This document shows positions 19,204-28,965 of a DNA stretch of 64,000 nt, in pieces. Below the pieces are notes generated by a model that was not told the origin of the DNA, did no database searches, and saw only the letters and a program-made list of their open reading frames with translations. Source of the stretch: Moraxella sp. (lineage in GTDB: Bacteria; Pseudomonadota; Gammaproteobacteria; Pseudomonadales; Moraxellaceae); assembly GCA_030528385.1 (NCBI GenBank), contig JAUMYZ010000005.1, positions 62,001 to 126,000 of the forward strand, in the 5' to 3' direction. The translations under genes were made by a program, and so were the position numbers. Positions within the stretch are counted from its first letter, which is position 1. Each line of letters starts with the position of its first letter.

Positions 19204-19580
19204 AAAGTATAGCGCTCGGCTTTATGTTGCGTATTATACAGGGTTTTGTTGCTTTGTCAAATGTTTTTTAAAATTGAGTACCAAAGTGTCGCTGTAAAGG
19301 GAAACCATGAACCGTAAAGTCCAAGGCGGATAACATCACCAGTCGTTCTGGTTTCCTGAAAACACCAAAGGCGCAGGCATACTCAAACAAAATGGTAGAA
19401 ATATTATCCTAAAATATGCGTATCGGCTCGGGATATACACTTTACTGGCGAACACTCCAGTACGCTTATTATAATAACTTTTGGCAAAAACTGCAAGTAA
19501 TAGAATGTCGGTGATGGGTGGTTATGGGCGGATAAATTGTGCTAAAATGGCGCAGTAATTATGTACCAAAGAGAATGGTT
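19204..19580. other. 377-base gap with no recognised gene
   Basis: This stretch lies between the tRNA and gpmI. The reverse strand has short open stretches (for example a frame reading LFEYACAFGVFRKPERLV near 19,330-19,390), interrupted by stops and lacking a start. I cannot assign them to a family. It may be a relic or an untranslated RNA region. Confidence 0.4.
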
Positions 19581-21140
19581 ATGACACAAAAAACCCCCTA
19601 TGTATTGATGATTTTAGATGGTGTGGGACATCGCGAAGACCCCAAAGACAACGCGGTGTTGGCGGCGCATACCCCTAACTTAGACAAACTTGTTGCCACT
19701 TGTCCCAATGGGTTGATTTCAGGGTCGGGCATGGACGTGGGCTTGCCTGATGGGCAGTTTGGCAACTCTGAAGTGGGGCACATGAATCTTGGTGCGGGAC
19801 GTATCTTGTTTCAAGACTCCACGCGCATCATGAACGACATCAATACGGGCGAGTTTTTTGCCAATGCCGCTTTGGTGCAAGCGGTCAAAGACACGGTTGC
19901 CAGCGAAGGCGCGGTGCATATTTTGGGTTTGGTGTCTGATGGTGGCGTGCACGCGCACATTGAACACATCAAAGCGATGGCAAAACTGGCATTGGAGCAA
20001 AACGCTGGTCAAGTATATGTGCACGCATTTTTGGACGGTCGCGACACCCCACCACAATCGGCAGATGGCTATATGTCTGATTTGGAAGATTATTTACAAA
20101 AACTTAGCGACGATTATCAAGCCGAAGTCAAGGTTGCCAGCGTCATTGGGCGCTTTTTTGCGATGGACAGAGACAAGCGTTGGGACAGGGTGCAAGCCGC
20201 TTATGACCTATTAACCCAAGCCAAAGCCGTGCGCGAAGCTGCCAGTGCCAAAGAAGCGGTTGAGCTGGCGTATCAGGCGGGTGAAACTGACGAATTTGTC
20301 CAAGCTACCATCATTGATGACAATGGGGTCATTTGTGATAATGATGGGGTGATTTTTATGAATTTTCGTGCCGACCGCGCGCGCGAGCTGTCGCAGGCCT
20401 TTGTGGCGGCAGATTTTGCAGGTTTTGAGCGCAAAGTGTCGCCAGCGTTGTCGGCCTATGTGATGCTCACCAAATATTCTGACGAATTGGCAGCCAACGA
20501 CAAAACCAGCATTGCTTATTATCCAACCAGCCTAAAAAACACGTTGGGCGAATACTTACAAAACCAACAAAAAACTCAGCTGCGCATTGCCGAAACCGAA
20601 AAGTACGCCCATGTAACTTTTTTCTTTAGTGGTGGGCGCGAAGCGCTCTACGATGGTGAGCAGCGCATTTTGGTCAACAGTCCTGATGTCAAAACTTATG
20701 ATTTAAAACCTGAGATGAGCGCGTTTGAAGTTACTGACAAGTTAAAAGCCGCCATTTTGTCAGGGGAATTTGATGTGTTGATTGTCAATTATGCCAACGG
20801 TGATATGGTGGGGCATTCAGGCGTGTTTGAAGCGGCGGTCAAAGCGATAGAAGCGGTGGACGTATGTATCGGACAAGTGGCAGAAGCGGTGCGCCAGATG
20901 AATGGGCATTTGCTGATTACTGCCGACCACGGCAACTGCGAACAAATGCACGATTATGAAAGTGGACAACTACATACCCAACACACCACTTATCTTGTGC
21001 CGTTTATTTATGTGGGCGACAAAGCGTGCAGCGTGCGCGATGGCGGCAAATTGTGCGATGTGGCGCCAACCATTTTGCATTTGATGGACATACAAAAGCC
21101 CAGCGAAATGACGGGCGAGAGCTTGTTGGTAGCGCGGTAG
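19581..21140 (+). CDS. gpmI: cofactor-independent phosphoglycerate mutase
   Basis: Manganese-dependent glycolytic mutase interconverting 3- and 2-phosphoglycerate. The 519-residue protein has the alkaline-phosphatase-fold features VLMILDGVG, the catalytic Ser in [14 protein letters not shown], the [14 protein letters not shown] and [14 protein letters not shown] substrate loops, and metal ligands in [11 protein letters not shown] and [13 protein letters not shown]. Of the in-frame Met codons, 19581 is chosen because AAAGAG sits about eight bases before it and the protein then begins [11 protein letters not shown]. It is followed two bases later by ctpA. Confidence 0.96.
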   Translation: MTQKTPYVLMILDGVGHREDPKDNAVLAAHTPNLDKLVATCPNGLISGSGMDVGLPDGQFGNSEVGHMNLGAGRILFQDSTRIMNDINTGEFFANAALVQAVKDTVASEGAVHILGLVSDGGVHAHIEHIKAMAKLALEQNAGQVYVHAFLDGRDTPPQSADGYMSDLEDYLQKLSDDYQAEVKVASVIGRFFAMDRDKRWDRVQAAYDLLTQAKAVREAASAKEAVELAYQAGETDEFVQATIIDDNGVICDNDGVIFMNFRADRARELSQAFVAADFAGFERKVSPALSAYVMLTKYSDELAANDKTSIAYYPTSLKNTLGEYLQNQQKTQLRIAETEKYAHVTFFFSGGREALYDGEQRILVNSPDVKTYDLKPEMSAFEVTDKLKAAILSGEFDVLIVNYANGDMVGHSGVFEAAVKAIEAVDVCIGQVAEAVRQMNGHLLITADHGNCEQMHDYESGQLHTQHTTYLVPFIYVGDKACSVRDGGKLCDVAPTILHLMDIQKPSEMTGESLLVAR

Positions 21141-21142
21141 TT

Positions 21143-22441
21143 ATGTATAAAAAATTTTTACTTGCTTGTGGTGTGGCGTGCACGTTGGGCTTGGCATCGG
21201 TGGCTTATGCCCAAGTTGAAGACAAGTCTGTTGTCATTGTACAAAGCGTCAGTCAGCCGCTGGAAGCGTTGGGCAGTCAGCCAAACACCTTGCACAATAC
21301 CGAAGGTCTGCACCAAGGACGCGTGCCGCTTAACGCCATTTCGCCAAATACGCTCAAGACATTTGTTTCGGTGATTGATTTGGTGCGCCGAGATTATGTT
21401 TATGACATTGATGACGAAAAACTTTTTGAAAATGCCATGAGTGGCATGCTCACCAAACTTGACCGCAATGCTGAGTTTTTGGACGCAGAAGCCTTTGCCA
21501 ATTTGCAGTCTTTTACCGCAGGCAACATTGCCAATGTGGGCATGTCGGCGGTGTGGCAAGACAATGACGCTCACTGGGTGGTAACGTCGGTTGGGGACAA
21601 TTCGCCCAGCCAAAAAGCAGGCATTAAAGTGGGCGATTATCTGCACCAAATCGGCGACATCAAATTGACACAAAGCCACAGTTATCAAGACGTGGTACAG
21701 TTGCTAAACGGCATTGCAGGCACACAAGTAGATGTGGTGTTTTCAAGAGCGGGGCGTTCTAAACGCACGGCCAGTTTGCAGCGCACGCAAGTATTAAAAA
21801 GCAGCATTGAAACATCAATGTATGATGGCGTGGCGGTCATCAAACTGCCAGTCTTTCAAAATAACACGCGCGAACAGATACTCAACAGTCTGGCCTATGC
21901 CAGCACACCCATTCAGGGCATCATCTTGGACGTGCGCAACAATCCTGGTGGGGTGCTAGAATCGGCAGTGAAAGTGGTGTCGCTGTTTATGAAAGGGCAG
22001 GTGGTTACCAAAGTTGCGGGGCGCAGTGGTGTGGAGCGGGTGCTCAATACCGAAGGTTCGCCACTGCTCAACGAACTGCCAGTGATGGTACTCCAAAACC
22101 GTTATTCGGCTTCGGCCGCTGAAGTGCTCGCAAGCAGTCTGCAAAGCCAAAAGCGGGCATTGATAGTAGGTGAAACCAGTTATGGCAAGGGTTCGGTACA
22201 GTCGGTGATACCCATTGGCGACAATCAGGCGGTTAAGCTGACAACCGCGCATTATTTGACGGCAAAAGACGCTAAGATTGATGGTGTGGGCGTTGTTCCT
22301 GATGTGGTCTTTGACAAAACAGCGCCCATCAATGTGGCGACACGTCTGACCGATGATGACTGGCTGCAGCAGTCGTTGTTGTTGATGAGCCAAGGCAAAC
22401 TAGAAACAGGCATCAAGTTTGACCCTGTAGGTGGGTTCTAG
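21143..22441 (+). CDS. ctpA: carboxy-terminal processing protease (S41 family)
   Basis: A periplasmic serine protease of 432 residues. A signal peptide (MYKKFLLACGVACTLGLASVAYA) comes first, then an N-terminal helical region (DLVRRDYVYDIDDEKLFENAM), a PDZ domain near residues 120-200 (PSQKAGIKVGDYLHQIG) and the S41 catalytic core. The nucleophile is the Ser in NRYSASAAEVLASSL and the general base the Lys in GETSYGKGSVQSV. The start at 21143 lies two bases after the gpmI stop, so the two are co-transcribed. The frame also runs back into gpmI, but no plausible start is there. Confidence 0.93.
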   Translation: MYKKFLLACGVACTLGLASVAYAQVEDKSVVIVQSVSQPLEALGSQPNTLHNTEGLHQGRVPLNAISPNTLKTFVSVIDLVRRDYVYDIDDEKLFENAMSGMLTKLDRNAEFLDAEAFANLQSFTAGNIANVGMSAVWQDNDAHWVVTSVGDNSPSQKAGIKVGDYLHQIGDIKLTQSHSYQDVVQLLNGIAGTQVDVVFSRAGRSKRTASLQRTQVLKSSIETSMYDGVAVIKLPVFQNNTREQILNSLAYASTPIQGIILDVRNNPGGVLESAVKVVSLFMKGQVVTKVAGRSGVERVLNTEGSPLLNELPVMVLQNRYSASAAEVLASSLQSQKRALIVGETSYGKGSVQSVIPIGDNQAVKLTTAHYLTAKDAKIDGVGVVPDVVFDKTAPINVATRLTDDDWLQQSLLLMSQGKLETGIKFDPVGGF

Positions 22442-22465
22442 GTGATAAACAAAGCACAAAGCCAT

Positions 22466-24115
22466 TTACTCATTGTTCTCTAGTTTGAGTTTGTCCATGC
22501 GGTAGCGCAGTGAGCGAAAGTTAATGCCCAGCAGTTGCGCCGCTTGGCTTTTGTTGCCGTTGGTTTTTTGTAGGGCGGCAAGAATCATTTGTCTTTCTAA
22601 TTCTTCTAAATAAGCCGTCAAGCCTTCTTTGGGCAAGGCTTTGTTTGGGTTGTCTGCCGTTTGGTTTGTGCCGCTGACTTCTTGAATCTTTTGACTGCCA
22701 TAAATCGGTGAGTGGATTTGTATGTCTGTCTTTGTGGGTGCAGATGGGGTGGCATAAATGCTGCGATTGTTATAATAAGGAGACGGCGACGGATTGTTGC
22801 TGATGTTCGCTTTGGTGCTGTTTTTTAGTTCGTCAAATTCCAAAAAGTTGTGAGTGTGTTGGCTGTTCAAGGATAAATGGTGTGCGTCTATCAAATTGCT
22901 GTCGCTGAGCGTAACAGCGCGTTCTAAGATGTTGCGCAGTTCACGAACGTTGCCTTTGTAATTGTGCTGGCTTAGGGCGTTTACGGCATTTGGTGTCAGA
23001 TGAATGTCTGTAAGCTGCCAATCTTTGGCAATCAGCGACAAAAAATGTTTGGCAAGTTGGGGAATGTCTTTGCGCCGTTCATTGAGTGTGGGTAGCCTGA
23101 CTTCAATGACATTGATGCGATAAAACAAGTCTTCACGAAAGGCGCCTTTGCACACCAGCTCTGCCAAATCTTTGTGTGTGGCGCACAAAATACGGACATC
23201 TACGGGCACTTCTTTGGTGTCGCCAACCGCGCGTACGGTTCTTTCTTGAATGGCGCGCAGCAGTTTGACTTGCATGCCCAAAGGCAAGTCGGCAACTTCG
23301 TCCAAAAACAGCGTGCCACCATCGGCTTGTTGAAACAGCCCGATTTTGTCGGCGACCGCTCCTGTAAAACTGCCCTTTTTGTGCCCAAAAAATTCGCTTT
23401 CCATCAGCTCACTGGGAATGGCGCCGCAGTTTACGGGCACAAAACTGCCATCACGACGTGGGCTTAGGTCGTGAATGAGTTGTGAGACGACTTCTTTGCC
23501 AGTGCCAGAATCCCCCCACAAAAACACAGGCGCTTGTGAGCGGGCGAGCTTTTTGATGGTGGCGCGCAAATGCTGCATGGGCGCACTTTCACCAATCAAT
23601 CGGGTGTCTAGCAACTCTTCGTCGCGACTTTTGGGCGAAATGGGGTGTTTGATGAACTTTTGGCTTGCCTTTTTGGGCTCACTCAATTTTTTGGCTTTTT
23701 TTTTGAGCTCTTCGGCTTCGGCATGCAGCGCATCGGCGCGAATGTCTGCGCGGATTTTTAGGGCAGACTCCACCAAAGTTCTTAGGCGTGGCAACTGCAA
23801 TGGCTTATTGACAAAATCAAAAGCGCCCAGCTTGAGTGCTTCTATGGCAATGTCCAAATCGCCGTGGGCTGAAATCACCGCAACGGGCGTGTCGCTTTCA
23901 TCGGCGATTTTGCGCACCAAATCAAGTCCTGAGCCGTCAGGCAGTGCCAAGTCCGTCAAGCACAAATCATAGCTTTTGCTGTCCAAAAATTCAGTTGCTG
24001 TGCCAATATCATAGGCAACATCACTGTCAATATTCATTTTGTTCAGGGTGATTTGCATCAAGCGACATAAGTCGGCTTCGTCATCAATAATGAGCGCAAT
24101 GGGTTTATTTTGCAT
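22466..24115 (-). CDS. pilR: sigma-54-dependent response regulator PilR
   Basis: NtrC-type activator of pilin transcription. Residues 1-120 are a receiver with acidic pocket (IIDDEADL) and phospho-Asp in DLCLTDLALPDGSG. The AAA+ domain follows with Walker A LWGDSGTGKEVV, the sigma-54 contact loop GSFTGA (a common GAFTGA variant), Walker B GGTLFLDEVADLPL and a VRELRNILERAV segment. The C-terminal Fis-type helix-turn-helix reads NGNKSQAAQLLGINFRSLRYR. At 549 residues it is longer than P. aeruginosa PilR, with extra low-complexity sequence before the helix-turn-helix. Its partner is pilS upstream; its likely target is the -24/-12 promoter at 31074. Confidence 0.94.
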   Translation of the reverse strand: MQNKPIALIIDDEADLCRLMQITLNKMNIDSDVAYDIGTATEFLDSKSYDLCLTDLALPDGSGLDLVRKIADESDTPVAVISAHGDLDIAIEALKLGAFDFVNKPLQLPRLRTLVESALKIRADIRADALHAEAEELKKKAKKLSEPKKASQKFIKHPISPKSRDEELLDTRLIGESAPMQHLRATIKKLARSQAPVFLWGDSGTGKEVVSQLIHDLSPRRDGSFVPVNCGAIPSELMESEFFGHKKGSFTGAVADKIGLFQQADGGTLFLDEVADLPLGMQVKLLRAIQERTVRAVGDTKEVPVDVRILCATHKDLAELVCKGAFREDLFYRINVIEVRLPTLNERRKDIPQLAKHFLSLIAKDWQLTDIHLTPNAVNALSQHNYKGNVRELRNILERAVTLSDSNLIDAHHLSLNSQHTHNFLEFDELKNSTKANISNNPSPSPYYNNRSIYATPSAPTKTDIQIHSPIYGSQKIQEVSGTNQTADNPNKALPKEGLTAYLEELERQMILAALQKTNGNKSQAAQLLGINFRSLRYRMDKLKLENNE

Positions 24116-24220
24116 GATGTGAATATTCTCTGTGATTACCGTAGATGTTGTAAGTGCTGCACCTATTATAAAGCATTTTTAGCCAAAGCCCAACATTGGT
24201 TACAAACTGAAAAAAAGACT

Positions 24221-25921
24221 TTATAACAAATCGCTCTCTGGTGTGGGCAACAGGCGCGGTGTGATTAGGCGAAAACAGCTTCTTGCGTGGTTGAGATAGC
24301 GAATTTTGGCATTGTTGGCTTCACTAAAGGATTGTGATAAATACAAACCAAGCCCTGTGCCTTTTTTGCTGGTGGTAAAAAATGGGTGAAACAACCGCGA
24401 GATGGACTCTTCGCTGATGCCTTGACCGTTGTCAATGATGTCAATAAAGACATTGTCATTATTGGCGGTGAGCTTGAGTTCCACGTCGGCTTGCTCGGGC
24501 AGTTTGACGGTATGGTGCAGGGCATTGTTCACCAGATTGACCATGATTTGTTCAAGATGATTGTGGTCAAAATAGATGTTGATGTTTTCGTCTTGGTCGG
24601 GCAAGTTGATAAAAATGGACTCTTTGGCATAATGTTGGGTGATAAAGTCCTTGAGCCAGTAATAGATTTTGATGGGCTCTTGATTGGGTTTTTCTTGACG
24701 CGACAAACTCAAAATGCTCTCAATGATGTTATTGACGCGCTGGGCGTTGGCGTCTATGATTTGACAAAACTCCATGTCTTCTTCGTCTAGGTTGGTGGAT
24801 TCTAGCAGCAGCTGAATGGCTTGGCTGATTGACCCTAGGGGGTTACGGATTTCGTGGGCAATGCTGGCAGACAGTCCGCCAAGGCTGGCAAGTTTTAGGG
24901 TTTGTGCTTGGCTTTGTTCGCGACTGATGTCTTCTATGACAAGCATTTGTCCGTAGTTGGTCAGTGGCTTGCTGTTAATGCGCAATTTGTCTGATGGATT
25001 GTCAATGCTCGGTTTTAAATCATACACAAACGATGTGGCGATGTTGGCGTCAATGGCACGATACCAGTGAATTAAGTCGGGATGCTCTTTGACGATGGTG
25101 CGTGCCAGCTCAAGCATCTTGGCGGGCGTGCTGCAGGCTTGGGCATCTGTTGGCAGGCGCAGCAGTTTTTGGGCGGGTTCATTGATGATGACGATGTCGC
25201 GGTTTTGGTCAAGCACCAAAATGCCATTGACCATGTTACGCACCACCGCTTCGTTGACGGTGTTGAGTTTTTCTACTTTGGTGGCTTCATCAAGCAGCAG
25301 TTTTTCGGCGATGGCAAGGCGCTGAAATATGGACCAACTGACAAAGCCCACCGCCACCAAACAAAAACACAGCAGTATGCTGTCGCTTAGGGTCAGTTGG
25401 GTGTGGTTGACAGCAAAGGTATGAGCAAATTGTTGGTACAAAATGGCAATGATGGTAAACACCATCACCACCACCGCACGAGATAAAAGCAATAAAACAA
25501 AACTGGCTGAGACAATAATCATGTATAAAAGTGCGATTTGTAAATCGCTGATTGAACCGTGTAGAGAATAAGCAGTCAAAAATATCACATCAACAAAAAA
25601 ACCAAGCAATAATTGTCGTCTTGGGTAATGATTAAGTACATAAAACAGCAACAATAAAAATAAACTGACCAATAAATAGGCGCTGATAATCACCGCTTCA
25701 GAAAAACTGGGCAAGGTGTCTATTTGGGCTTTGGCAACCGAGTAGCTGACAAGCAATAAAAACGTACCCACCACAAAGCGATAGACGCTATAAATCAGCC
25801 CAAATTGTCTTACGCGCTCGTCCGAAGCGGGCGTTTCGGTGGAGACATTGGCAGAGCGAAACCAAAGTGTTTTAAGAAAAAATTGACATTGCTGAATATA
25901 AAGTTTGGTGGTTTTATACAT
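24221..25921 (-). CDS. pilS: sensor histidine kinase PilS
   Basis: A membrane kinase that controls PilR. The N-terminus carries about six hydrophobic segments (residues about 40-200), then a PAS-like domain (NMVNGILVLDQNRDIVIINEPA), the phospho-acceptor His in ASIAHEIRNPLGSISQA, and an ATPase domain with N-box LEQIMVNLVNNALHHT, G1 DNGQGISEESISRLF and G2 KGTGLGLYLSQSF. The 566-residue length fits PilS. It lies 105 bp upstream of pilR in the same direction. Confidence 0.94.
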   Translation of the reverse strand: MYKTTKLYIQQCQFFLKTLWFRSANVSTETPASDERVRQFGLIYSVYRFVVGTFLLLVSYSVAKAQIDTLPSFSEAVIISAYLLVSLFLLLLFYVLNHYPRRQLLLGFFVDVIFLTAYSLHGSISDLQIALLYMIIVSASFVLLLLSRAVVVMVFTIIAILYQQFAHTFAVNHTQLTLSDSILLCFCLVAVGFVSWSIFQRLAIAEKLLLDEATKVEKLNTVNEAVVRNMVNGILVLDQNRDIVIINEPAQKLLRLPTDAQACSTPAKMLELARTIVKEHPDLIHWYRAIDANIATSFVYDLKPSIDNPSDKLRINSKPLTNYGQMLVIEDISREQSQAQTLKLASLGGLSASIAHEIRNPLGSISQAIQLLLESTNLDEEDMEFCQIIDANAQRVNNIIESILSLSRQEKPNQEPIKIYYWLKDFITQHYAKESIFINLPDQDENINIYFDHNHLEQIMVNLVNNALHHTVKLPEQADVELKLTANNDNVFIDIIDNGQGISEESISRLFHPFFTTSKKGTGLGLYLSQSFSEANNAKIRYLNHARSCFRLITPRLLPTPESDLL

Positions 25922-25969
25922 GATTATTATTTTGGGGTCAATGGGTAAAATGGATAAGTTAAGTTTGTG

Positions 25970-26608
25970 TTATTTGGGGTCAATTAAGCCATGACGTATG
26001 GCAAGATGGGTGAGTTTGACATCGCTGTCCACACCCAATTTTTCAAAAATGCGGTAGCGATAAGTATTGACTGTCTTGGCGCTGACAAACAGCCTGTCGG
26101 CAATCTCTTGGACGCTTTGGCAATTCACCACCATCATCAGCACTTGTTTTTCGCGTTCGGACAAGACGTCTAGGGGGCTGGGGGCATCATCTAGCACGCT
26201 TTGGGCGAGTTGTTCGGCAACTTCATGACTGAAGTATTTGCCGCCGCTGTGGATTTTTTTGATGGCGCGTATCATTTCGTCAATGGGCGTGCCTTTGGTG
26301 ATGTAGCCATTGACCCCTGCTTTTAGGAGCATGGTGGGATAAGGCTGTGTGGTCAAGCTAGAGACAACCAGCACTTTGATGTTGTCGTCAATTTGTTTGA
26401 TGCGCTTGGTGGCTTCCACGCCGCCAATATTGGGCATATTAACGTCAAGCAGCACCACATCAGGGCGCAGTTTGCGTGCGTTGGCAACTGCCGATTCGCC
26501 ACAACTGGCTTCGCTAATCACGCTAATGTTGGGGTCATCAGAAAGCATTCGGCTAATGCCTGTGCGTACCAAATCATGGTCGTCAGCCACCAATATTTTA
26601 ATTGTCAT
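25970..26608 (-). CDS. NarL/FixJ-family response regulator (GacA-like)
   Basis: A 212-residue two-domain regulator. The receiver has ADDHDLVRTG and the phospho-Asp in DVVLLDVNMPNIGG, with switch residues in VVSSLTTQ and NGYITKG. The LuxR-type helix-turn-helix reads LSEREKQVLMMVV through VSAKTVNTYRYRIFEKLGV. Closest in character to GacA/UvrY, which activate small RNAs that titrate CsrA/RsmA. No cognate BarA/GacS kinase is nearby. It sits 48 bp upstream of pilS on the same strand, so it could be co-transcribed with pilSR. Confidence 0.88.
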   Translation of the reverse strand: MTIKILVADDHDLVRTGISRMLSDDPNISVISEASCGESAVANARKLRPDVVLLDVNMPNIGGVEATKRIKQIDDNIKVLVVSSLTTQPYPTMLLKAGVNGYITKGTPIDEMIRAIKKIHSGGKYFSHEVAEQLAQSVLDDAPSPLDVLSEREKQVLMMVVNCQSVQEIADRLFVSAKTVNTYRYRIFEKLGVDSDVKLTHLAIRHGLIDPK

Positions 26609-26632
26609 AATTGTGCTACCGTTGGGTTGGTG

Positions 26633-26657
26633 TTAAAGTAATAAAAGGTTACTTTAA
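26633..26657. promoter_or_regulatory. perfect 9-bp inverted repeat upstream of the GacA-like gene
   Basis: TTAAAGTAA (26633-26641), a seven-base spacer, and TTACTTTAA (26649-26657) form a perfect inverted repeat 25 bases before the regulator's start. It could be an operator or a leader hairpin. No binding protein can be named. Confidence 0.4.
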
Positions 26658-27027
26658 TTGTATTGGGTGCAAAAATTGCACTTGTAATTTTATCACAATT
26701 TGACCAATGATGAGTATGATTTATGAACATAAGTATCAAGCCGATGGTGAAAAACAGATGAGTGATAATATCAATCAGCAATATAAATGGGCAATATTTG
26801 AAAGAGAAATGGCAAATAATTGGCTTAATATATAAATCCTTACAATTTGTATCCATTTATTTTGCTTGCGACAAACAAAAGCAAAATTGACATGCTACAA
26901 TACAAAAGATAAGTGTGATTGATTTTGCGGTTCGTTGGGCGGTTTGTTAATGGTTTTTGTGCACCCAAGACAACCAAAGGTGCTTAAGTGTGGTTGGTGA
27001 ACATTCACCCCAAAAGAAGGTAGGTTT
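26658..27027. other. 370-base AT-rich gap
   Basis: Between the divergent GacA-like gene and pbpG. Reverse-strand frames exist but lack ribosome sites and recognisable character. It presumably holds the divergent promoters; I see no further gene. Confidence 0.4.
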
Positions 27028-28122
27028 ATGATGAACATTTGTACAAATAAGCGCATTGGAGCGTGCGTTGGTGTTGCGTTGATGTCGTTTTATGCGTCGG
27101 CAGCCCAAGCATTGCTGCTGGACAACAGCCAACAAAAAGTTGTTTATATTGGCAGGGGCGACGCCCAAAATATGCAAGCGGTCAAGGTGCAAGAAATCCC
27201 CAACCAACCCACGTACACTTATAGTCAAACAACCACCTATCAGCCAGCTGGGTTTAGTGCTTATAGTGCGCCAGCTTATACGCAGCCAGCCCAAAGTGCC
27301 ACCAACCCATACAGCACTTATAGTGATGCTTATACCCAAGGATTTGGTTTAGACCGTTTGGCGCTGCGCCCCAGCTCGGCGGCGGTGGCGGTGTTTGATT
27401 TGCAAACAGGTCAGCCCATTTACGAAAAAAATGTCAATAGCAAGCGTTCTATTGCTTCTATCACTAAGGTGATGACTGCCATGGTGCTGCTGGACGCCAA
27501 TTTGGACATGCGCGAAGAGATTACGTTGATTGGTTCAGACTTGGTGGGGGCAAAAAAGGCAAGCACCAATTTGCGCGCGGGCGACCGCATGAGTCGTTCG
27601 GAATTTATTTTGCTGATGTTGATGAAATCAGAAAATCCTGCTGCCAAAGCTTTGGCGCGCACCTACCCAGGTGGCTATGACGCTTTTATCTCGGCAATGA
27701 ATCACAAAGCCTATAGCTTGGGCATGAGCCAGACCAGTTTTAGCGATTCATCAGGACTAAATCCGCGCAATGTGTCGTCAGCCAACGACCTAATCAAAAT
27801 GATGCGCGCGGTCAATAGCGACCCACGTTATCAGATGGTGCGCAATTTCTCTACCGCCCAAAGTTATGATTTTTATATCAATAATTATAACTCTGGTTCG
27901 CGCACCTACAAAGCCAACAACACCAGCCGTTTGGTGCGTTCGGGCAGTTATCCTATTGGCGCTTCAAAAACAGGCTATATCCGTGAAGCGGGCTATTGTG
28001 TGGTGATGGAAACCCACGTCAATAATCGCCCTGCGGTGGTGGTGCTGCTAGGAGCAAGCGCGTCAAACAACCGCTGGAACGACGCTGAAAACATCTTAAC
28101 CCAGCTGGCTTTTTTAAATTAG
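27028..28122 (+). CDS. pbpG: D-alanyl-D-alanine endopeptidase (PBP7-like)
   Basis: A periplasmic serine peptidase of the S11 family that trims peptidoglycan. After a signal peptide (ending ASAAQA) and a Tyr/Gln/Pro-rich linker of about 80 residues, the catalytic motifs appear: SxxK in KRSIASITKVMTAM, SxN in LMKSENPAAKALA, and KTG in IGASKTGYIREAG. The absence of the extra C-terminal domain of DacA-type enzymes fits the PBP7 subgroup. GAAGGTAGG lies before the start; the second Met at 27031 is equally possible. Confidence 0.9.
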   Translation: MMNICTNKRIGACVGVALMSFYASAAQALLLDNSQQKVVYIGRGDAQNMQAVKVQEIPNQPTYTYSQTTTYQPAGFSAYSAPAYTQPAQSATNPYSTYSDAYTQGFGLDRLALRPSSAAVAVFDLQTGQPIYEKNVNSKRSIASITKVMTAMVLLDANLDMREEITLIGSDLVGAKKASTNLRAGDRMSRSEFILLMLMKSENPAAKALARTYPGGYDAFISAMNHKAYSLGMSQTSFSDSSGLNPRNVSSANDLIKMMRAVNSDPRYQMVRNFSTAQSYDFYINNYNSGSRTYKANNTSRLVRSGSYPIGASKTGYIREAGYCVVMETHVNNRPAVVVLLGASASNNRWNDAENILTQLAFLN

Positions 28123-28129
28123 TACCAAA

Positions 28130-28192
28130 ACCCAGCTGACTTAACAAAGGCTCAGCAGTGTTCGCCATCAGGCTCATTGCTGGGTCTTTTTG
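28130..28192 (+). terminator. possible terminator after pbpG
   Basis: ACCCAGC at 28130 pairs with GCTGGGT at 28179, followed by CTTTTTG. The loop is long (about 42 bases), so this is tentative. Confidence 0.35.
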
Positions 28193-28256
28193 TTTTTTTG
28201 TGTTTTTTGATAAGATAGCAAGAAAATTGATGGGCAATGACCTGATGGAATGACGC

Positions 28257-28910
28257 ATGAAAAAACAGCCCCCCAAACTTTATTTGCTGACCAATGACGA
28301 TGTGATTGACACTTTGCTGGACAAATTAGAACGCGCCTTGGACACAGGGGCGGTGTCGCTGCTACAAATCCGTCGCAAAAGCACCTTTTTGCAATACGAT
28401 TTGGTTACTTTGTACCAAGAGACCGAACTGCTTGTCAGTTTGGCGGACAAATATGGTGTGGATGTGGTGGTCAATGACAATTTGGAGTTGGCGTCGCATT
28501 TTTGTACGGGACTGCATTTGGGACAAAGAGATGGCAGCGTGCGTGTGGCTCGGCAAATTTTGGGCGATGATGTGGTGATTGGGCGCACCTGCCACAGCGA
28601 CATCGCGTTGTTTAAAGAAGCCAAAAAAGATGGGGCAAGTTATGGGGCGATGGGAACGGTGTTTGCGTCCATCACCAAGCCCAAAGCCAAGATTGTGCCA
28701 GTGCCCATGCTCAAACGTGCCAGCGACTTGGGCTTTCCTTTGTGTGTGATTGGTGGCATTACTTTGGATAACGCACCAGTGTTGCAAGAAAGTTTGGACG
28801 GCGCGCCACTGACATATATTGCCATCACGGCTGACATTATGGGTCATTCTAGCGACACCATTGCCGAAAAATGTCAGTTGTGGCAAAAATTGCTACAAAA
28901 TTGGTATTAA
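28257..28910 (+). CDS. thiE: thiamine-phosphate synthase
   Basis: Couples the thiazole and pyrimidine moieties to give thiamine phosphate. The 217-residue TIM-barrel protein has LYLLTNDD at the start, the diphosphate-binding [30 protein letters not shown], the loop [29 protein letters not shown] and the C-terminal [10 protein letters not shown] phosphate-binding loop. Length and motif order match ThiE. It is the only thiamine gene here and lies 55 bp before pgk in the same direction. Confidence 0.9.
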   Translation: MKKQPPKLYLLTNDDVIDTLLDKLERALDTGAVSLLQIRRKSTFLQYDLVTLYQETELLVSLADKYGVDVVVNDNLELASHFCTGLHLGQRDGSVRVARQILGDDVVIGRTCHSDIALFKEAKKDGASYGAMGTVFASITKPKAKIVPVPMLKRASDLGFPLCVIGGITLDNAPVLQESLDGAPLTYIAITADIMGHSSDTIAEKCQLWQKLLQNWY

Positions 28911-28965
28911 GCCCCATTTATGCTACAATATTGACAAATTTTGTCAGTTCCTAAGGAAAAATGCC

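Noticed and set aside
19204..19540. tmRNA or RNase P RNA in the gap beside tRNA-Asn
   Set aside because: None of the conserved blocks (for example the RNase P GAGGAAAGTCC core or tmRNA tag and termini) could be found on either strand.
26605..26856. 83-codon reverse frame overlapping the GacA-like start region
   Set aside because: No ribosome site, overlaps the regulator's promoter and inverted repeat, and has no recognisable features.
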